A stretch of 64,000 nt of DNA. It comes from Heliocidaris erythrogramma. Its lineage: Eukaryota; Echinodermata; Echinoidea; Camarodonta; Echinometridae. Positions 61,101-64,000 of the stretch are shown piece by piece (positions within the stretch are counted from its first letter, which is position 1; every line of letters starts with the position of its first letter). Position numbers and translations under genes: made by a program. Location of the stretch: assembly GCA_025617745.1 (NCBI GenBank), contig CM046853.1, positions 52,415,021-52,479,020 of the forward strand, read 5' to 3'. The notes beneath the pieces were generated by a model that was not told the origin of the DNA, made no database searches, and saw only the letters and a list, made by a program, of their open reading frames with translations.

Positions 61101-62331
61101 GAGCAGATTGGTGAAAGTTTGAACAAAATCGGACAAGCAATAAGAAAGTTATAAATTTTTGAAAGTTGTAATCATTGTACATATGGGAATTTCAAATTGG
61201 CCGAATAGGTAATGTCACTGTGATGTAGCTGTGGACAACTCCCTCATTCGCTCCAACACACAAAATGACTAAAATGTCACTTTCATCAAAATGTATTACT
61301 CTGTAGGATCTTTTTCTTTCATGAGGACCTAGACGCTATCTCCACGATCTCCAATATATTTTGAGTACTGCCCCGAGGGTAAAGGCGCCGCAAAGAAAAC
61401 CACAAATTAATGATATTTTTGTGCACGACAAATGGGAGAGTTGTCCACAAAAATGTCACAATCGACTCACCAAATTTCCAATTTGAGATTCGCATAGATG
61501 TAGTGATCTCATTTTTCAAACATCCATAACTTTCTTATTCCTTGTCCGATTTCTTTCAAACTTTCAGCATCCTGTTTTTCTTATTTTTCTGCTTTCACAC
61601 AAATCATCTTTTTACCAAGGTTGGATTGCCCTTTAACATATTTTATGTAATGAAATTATGATTCATGTGATTTTAATGATCTGCATCTCCAGCAGTCTGC
61701 TTATTTTGTGTAATTTTACACTGATAACTTTGACATTGTTCCTGTCTTTCGTTGTCTTATTTTTCTTTACAGCTCATAGAATTTGGCAGTGCTACGCCAA
61801 AGGATAAGAAGGTAAATGATTCAACTATTTAGTTGTAATTCACACATACATAGTTGCCTGTGTTTAGGGTCAACCATTTGTGTAATCCTTGAGAGGGGTG
61901 ACAGAAGAAATCAGCTTTGTGCAAATGATAACAAATATACAGGAGGTTTCTTCAAGTTTCTATGTGAAAATGACAAAAGAAGTGGTAAATCCCTAATGAA
62001 AACAGTGTATTTATGAAGGAAATAGAGAAGGGGAAACTGTGTATTCCCTTTAAACCAGCATTGGCAAGTTTTACATTGTTCCTTCCCCCCACAGTACCTC
62101 ATGATATTAGACAAGCGTTTCATGCTGCTTGAATCAGTTAATCAGACACATGGCACGACAAGTTTTCTCACACCTCACACTCTCTGTGTCTCTCTCTGTC
62201 TCTCTCTGTCTCTGTCTCTCTTTCACCTCTCTATCTCTCTTTCTTTTATTTTCTTTGTTCATGTTCAGGGCGTGAAGACGCCAAGGCAGCTGGGCCGAGC
62301 TGCAATCAAAGAGAACCTGATCGACCTGTGA
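52778..62331 (+). CDS. GTSE1: GTSE1-like (G2 and S phase-expressed) microtubule/clathrin-binding protein
   Basis: Ten exons: 52778-52820, 53717-53780, 54162-54955, 55502-55589, 58241-58462, 59083-59206, 59655-59861, 60265-60583, 61773-61811 and 62269-62331. All phases fit provided one base is removed from a C run at 54824-54828; the total is then 653 residues. The N-terminus has ENETFDFDLPLSP (22-34) and EDEVFLGPVGFKEKC (about 55-69), the conserved vertebrate GTSE1 block. A Ser-rich region follows, then a long basic, disordered Pro/Ser/Thr region with RRRSCIPTPNRK and TKIPNSG (SxIP-like EB1-binding motifs), and FSPLLLSPLKTP. The C-terminus has LIEF (621-624) and ends LIDL (650-653), clathrin-box type. 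GTSE1 tracks microtubule plus ends, stabilises kinetochore fibres, recruits clathrin and restrains p53. The ATG at 52778 (accATGg) begins the chain; the frame is open upstream to the acceptor. Confidence 0.92.
53048..53278. mobile_element. Palindromic MITE in GTSE1 intron 1
   Basis: The left arm ggggtggtattctgagattt(attttatcttgatttta) is the reverse complement of the right end taaaatcaagataaaataaa(tctcagaataccacccc), with about 60 bp of near-perfect pairing including aattgtcataacaaat/ttgttatgacaatt. The short middle is unique and GC-richer. Confidence 0.92.
54162..54955 (+). CDS. GTSE1: GTSE1 large exon with apparent +1 frameshift
   Basis: The N-terminal block DEVFLGPVGFKEKC lies here, followed by a Ser-rich cluster (SSSSNSSSSSSNSSDLDSS). 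As assembled the frame ends at a TGA at 54847-54849, just after RIPTPC. The next frame is open across the site and reads PASAGKGDETATHTDKAKSK, then TKIPNSG and AAKRS, up to the donor TCG|GTACA, in the right phase for the next exon. Dropping one C from the five at 54824-54828 restores a continuous GTSE1-like chain. Confidence 0.85.
55609..56443. mobile_element. TIR element with ttaaccctaactaggcc termini
   Basis: The left end ttaaccctaactaggcc and right end ggcctagttagggttaa are exact complements over 17 bases. Just inside each end lies gcctcccaggcccccccc in the same orientation. The middle is AT-rich with no ORF. About 835 bp; non-autonomous. Confidence 0.88.
56612..57855 (+). mobile_element. 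Tandem-core element with agctcacctgagc hairpin end
   Basis: The left end is a hairpin (agctcacctgagc ... gctcgagtgagct). It is followed by a ccgtcgtccgtcgtgcgtcg minisatellite, then about 3.5 tandem units with a period near 320 bp sharing gatcggaattcaaccaaact, tggtaggaatcatcctta, ggcccccagggggg and acctctatagatgaagaatg. The right end ctcaggtgagc is the half-complement of the left hairpin. No protein encoded. I have the impression of widespread relatives in marine invertebrates. Confidence 0.85.
58025..58190 (+). repeat. TC-rich microsatellite with a TA run
   Basis: tctctctc runs interrupted by short variants, then tatatatata and more TC. It forms the polypyrimidine-rich end of GTSE1 intron 4 and produces spurious Ser/Leu-rich ORFs. 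Confidence 0.9.
59862..62268 (+). other. GTSE1 introns 7-9
   Basis: Intron 7 is 59862-60264. Intron 8 (60584-61772) contains M2 copy 4. Intron 9 (61812-62268) ends in a tctctctgtc microsatellite adjacent to the last acceptor. No other exon is visible. Confidence 0.75.
61043..61636 (+). mobile_element. MITE family M2, copy 4
   Basis: The left end ttaaagggaaatccaacctt and right end aaggttggattgccctttaa are complementary over about 20 bases. The body is the closest full-length match to copy 1 (15099-15682) in the opposite orientation. Located in GTSE1 intron 8. Confidence 0.92.
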
Positions 62332-63470
62332 AAGACAGCATCAAGATCATGTCAATCTCGGAAAGACTGGTAACATTTCTCATAGCATTCCTCTGGCTTA
62401 CAACCATGTTCATGTTGCTAGGCAGAGCAGGAAAGATGAGAACAGTTTGGGGTGATCAATCTCAAATGGAGATGAGGTGAGAACCAGGAGAGGTCAGACT
62501 AATCAAAGATTGGTGTCACATTTCAAGGCTCACAAAAGAAAATCAAGACATGGATATCATACTGTTTTGTAAATAAGAAGAGATATTTCTCTTTGATGAT
62601 GCGTTTTGTGCAGACACAATGCCTGGTACTCTATTGATATTAAGTTGAAGAGTGCATTATGTGATTCATCAGTTCAGCTATGTGACAATTGATGAGAGAT
62701 GGGAGAGTTACCAGTCTTAGCGATCAGACACTAAGCAAGATGCAATGGTGTAATACCAGAAATTTTCACAACATGAAATGGTCGTTAGCTTTAAATAAAC
62801 AACAGCCATTTTTGCAGCGAGAAACTATCACATATTGTAAATATATAGTGTTTTGTCAATTGTGATTCATTTACTTTGTAGCATGAAATTTTGAACCACT
62901 CTTGAACTTCAAGAATGTTTTCATGTCCGTGAATGTCGCAAAAGATTCTGGTAAAATTACAGTAGTCACTATCAGATCGTCATTATATGAAAATGTTTAT
63001 GATTCAAATAAGTATATTTATATTATTATATCACTCATGGCAAAATGAACTGTAAATGTACTCTGATATTGATAATTTTGTGAGATACTCATACTTGGAG
63101 CATAAACAAGTCTACTGATATGTCTAAATATATGCATACCCCTTAAATATACCAGTTCGTGCTCTTGGTAATGATGAGAAACCTTGCCTTAGGCATGCCT
63201 GACTTGGTATCAAGTTATCAACCATTGTGTACAAGGTGGATTAAATCCATACAGATACTATCATATACGATAAGCAAATTATATACCTTGATTCCATCAT
63301 TCCTCAGAAGAAGCATTAATGAATTAAAATGCATTAGTTCACCTGCATTTCATGTACATAATTATATGATATAACAATGTTGTATAGTATAAACATGATT
63401 ATGCATCACAATATACAGGTATTATAACTAATAACTAATCCTTTAATTTCTTGGTACTACAAAATTTCAA
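62332..63470 (+). other. GTSE1 3' UTR and downstream sequence
   Basis: AT-rich with no coding exon. AATAAA at 62794-62799 is a plausible poly(A) signal about 460 bases after the stop codon. Confidence 0.55.
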
Positions 63471-63477
63471 TATGGCA

Positions 63478-64000
63478 CGAAAAAAAGAGACATGATAACA
63501 AAGCTTTTCGACCTGCACTCATCAGGTTATCACGCAGGTATTCTCCTTGACAATGGTTACCCTGAGCATGTTGTATCTCGCACCATAACACGGACGCTGG
63601 AGGCACAATCCAAATCTGACACCAGATTTGGACCTGCCAAATGCCCCGTGTATCTCAAACTACCCTGGAGGGGTAAGGTATCTGACAAATACGCCAGTCA
63701 GATCAAACACGCAGTGTCACGTTGCTATTACGCGGTTTCGACACGCATTGTGTTTTCTACACACAGGATGCTACCGTCAACTAGCAAGGATGTACTACCC
63801 ACCCCCCACTTGAGTAATGTTATTTACCAATTTCAGTGCCGGTGCGATGCCAGGTACGTGGGCCGTACTTCTCAGCGGTTGGCTGATCGCATTACACAAC
63901 CAATCAGCGCACGCAGCCCGTCCGTGCCTGCAAATCTGAAATGCACGCTAACAGACCAAAGATAGCCAAATGCGATTCAGCGATTGGTCTCCACTTGCTG
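63478..64000 (+). mobile_element. Penelope-like retroelement 3' end (GIY-YIG domain), truncated and frameshifted
   Basis: The reading frame at 63492-63965 starts without a natural N-terminus (ILLDNGYPEHVVSRT), continues through CPVYLKLPWRGKVSDKYA, and reaches SNVIYQFQCRCDARYVGRTS, the Cys-containing GIY-YIG endonuclease motif linked to Penelope-type reverse transcriptases. After DRIT the frame drifts and stops at 63963-63965, yet the typical KCDSAIGLHLL ending appears in another frame at 63968-64000. The reverse transcriptase is absent upstream, so this is a 5'-truncated dead copy whose 3' end leaves the window. Confidence 0.8.

Overview
The window is animal (eukaryotic) genomic DNA: split genes with GT/AG introns, AT-rich non-coding sequence, abundant short inverted-repeat elements, and one 500-base run of N (assembly gap). 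The gene families are shared by bilaterians. The repeat landscape (many hairpin or foldback elements, pearl/Helentron-like elements with tandem cores, frequent acatgta words) suggests a marine invertebrate deuterostome. An echinoderm, sea-urchin-like, is my best guess, from general impression rather than a search.

Layout. 0.3-8.6 kb (+): first three coding exons of a NUAK-family (AMPK-related) kinase. They stop after the ATP-binding half of the kinase domain, and the rest is not visible. 8.6-20.3 kb: no gene recognised; MITEs, a purine tract, the gap and two large foldback palindromes. 20.4-36.7 kb (+): a complete CRELD gene (11 exons for a membrane form) plus a phase-compatible alternative last exon encoding a soluble acidic tail. 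42.3-46.9 kb (-): a four-exon gene for a 681-residue nuclear-looking protein of unknown function. 47.2-48.9 kb (-): a MANBAL/UPF0239 small membrane protein. 52.8-62.3 kb (+): a GTSE1-like microtubule and clathrin-binding mitotic protein, ten coding exons. 63.5-64 kb (+): 3' end of a Penelope-like retroelement with a GIY-YIG domain, running off the window.

The genes do not form an operon or pathway. MANBAL and GTSE1 diverge across about 3.8 kb that must hold both promoters. Two coding exons carry apparent one-base frameshifts (CRELD alternative exon near 36.42-36.49 kb; GTSE1 C-run at 54824-54828). Correcting each extends the reading frame into sequence that fits the family: a KDEL-like HTEL end for CRELD, and a TKIP-containing basic segment for GTSE1.

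The most interesting structures are the two alternative CRELD endings; a 171-bp tandem array with trimeric higher-order organisation that carries AGGTCA-like half-sites; three sequence-unrelated repeat elements with the same hairpin/tandem-core design; two large near-perfect palindromes; and a terminal-direct-repeat element containing a reverse tRNA-like sequence. All exon boundaries were read by eye from splice consensus, phase and family similarity; no alignment or transcript data were available.
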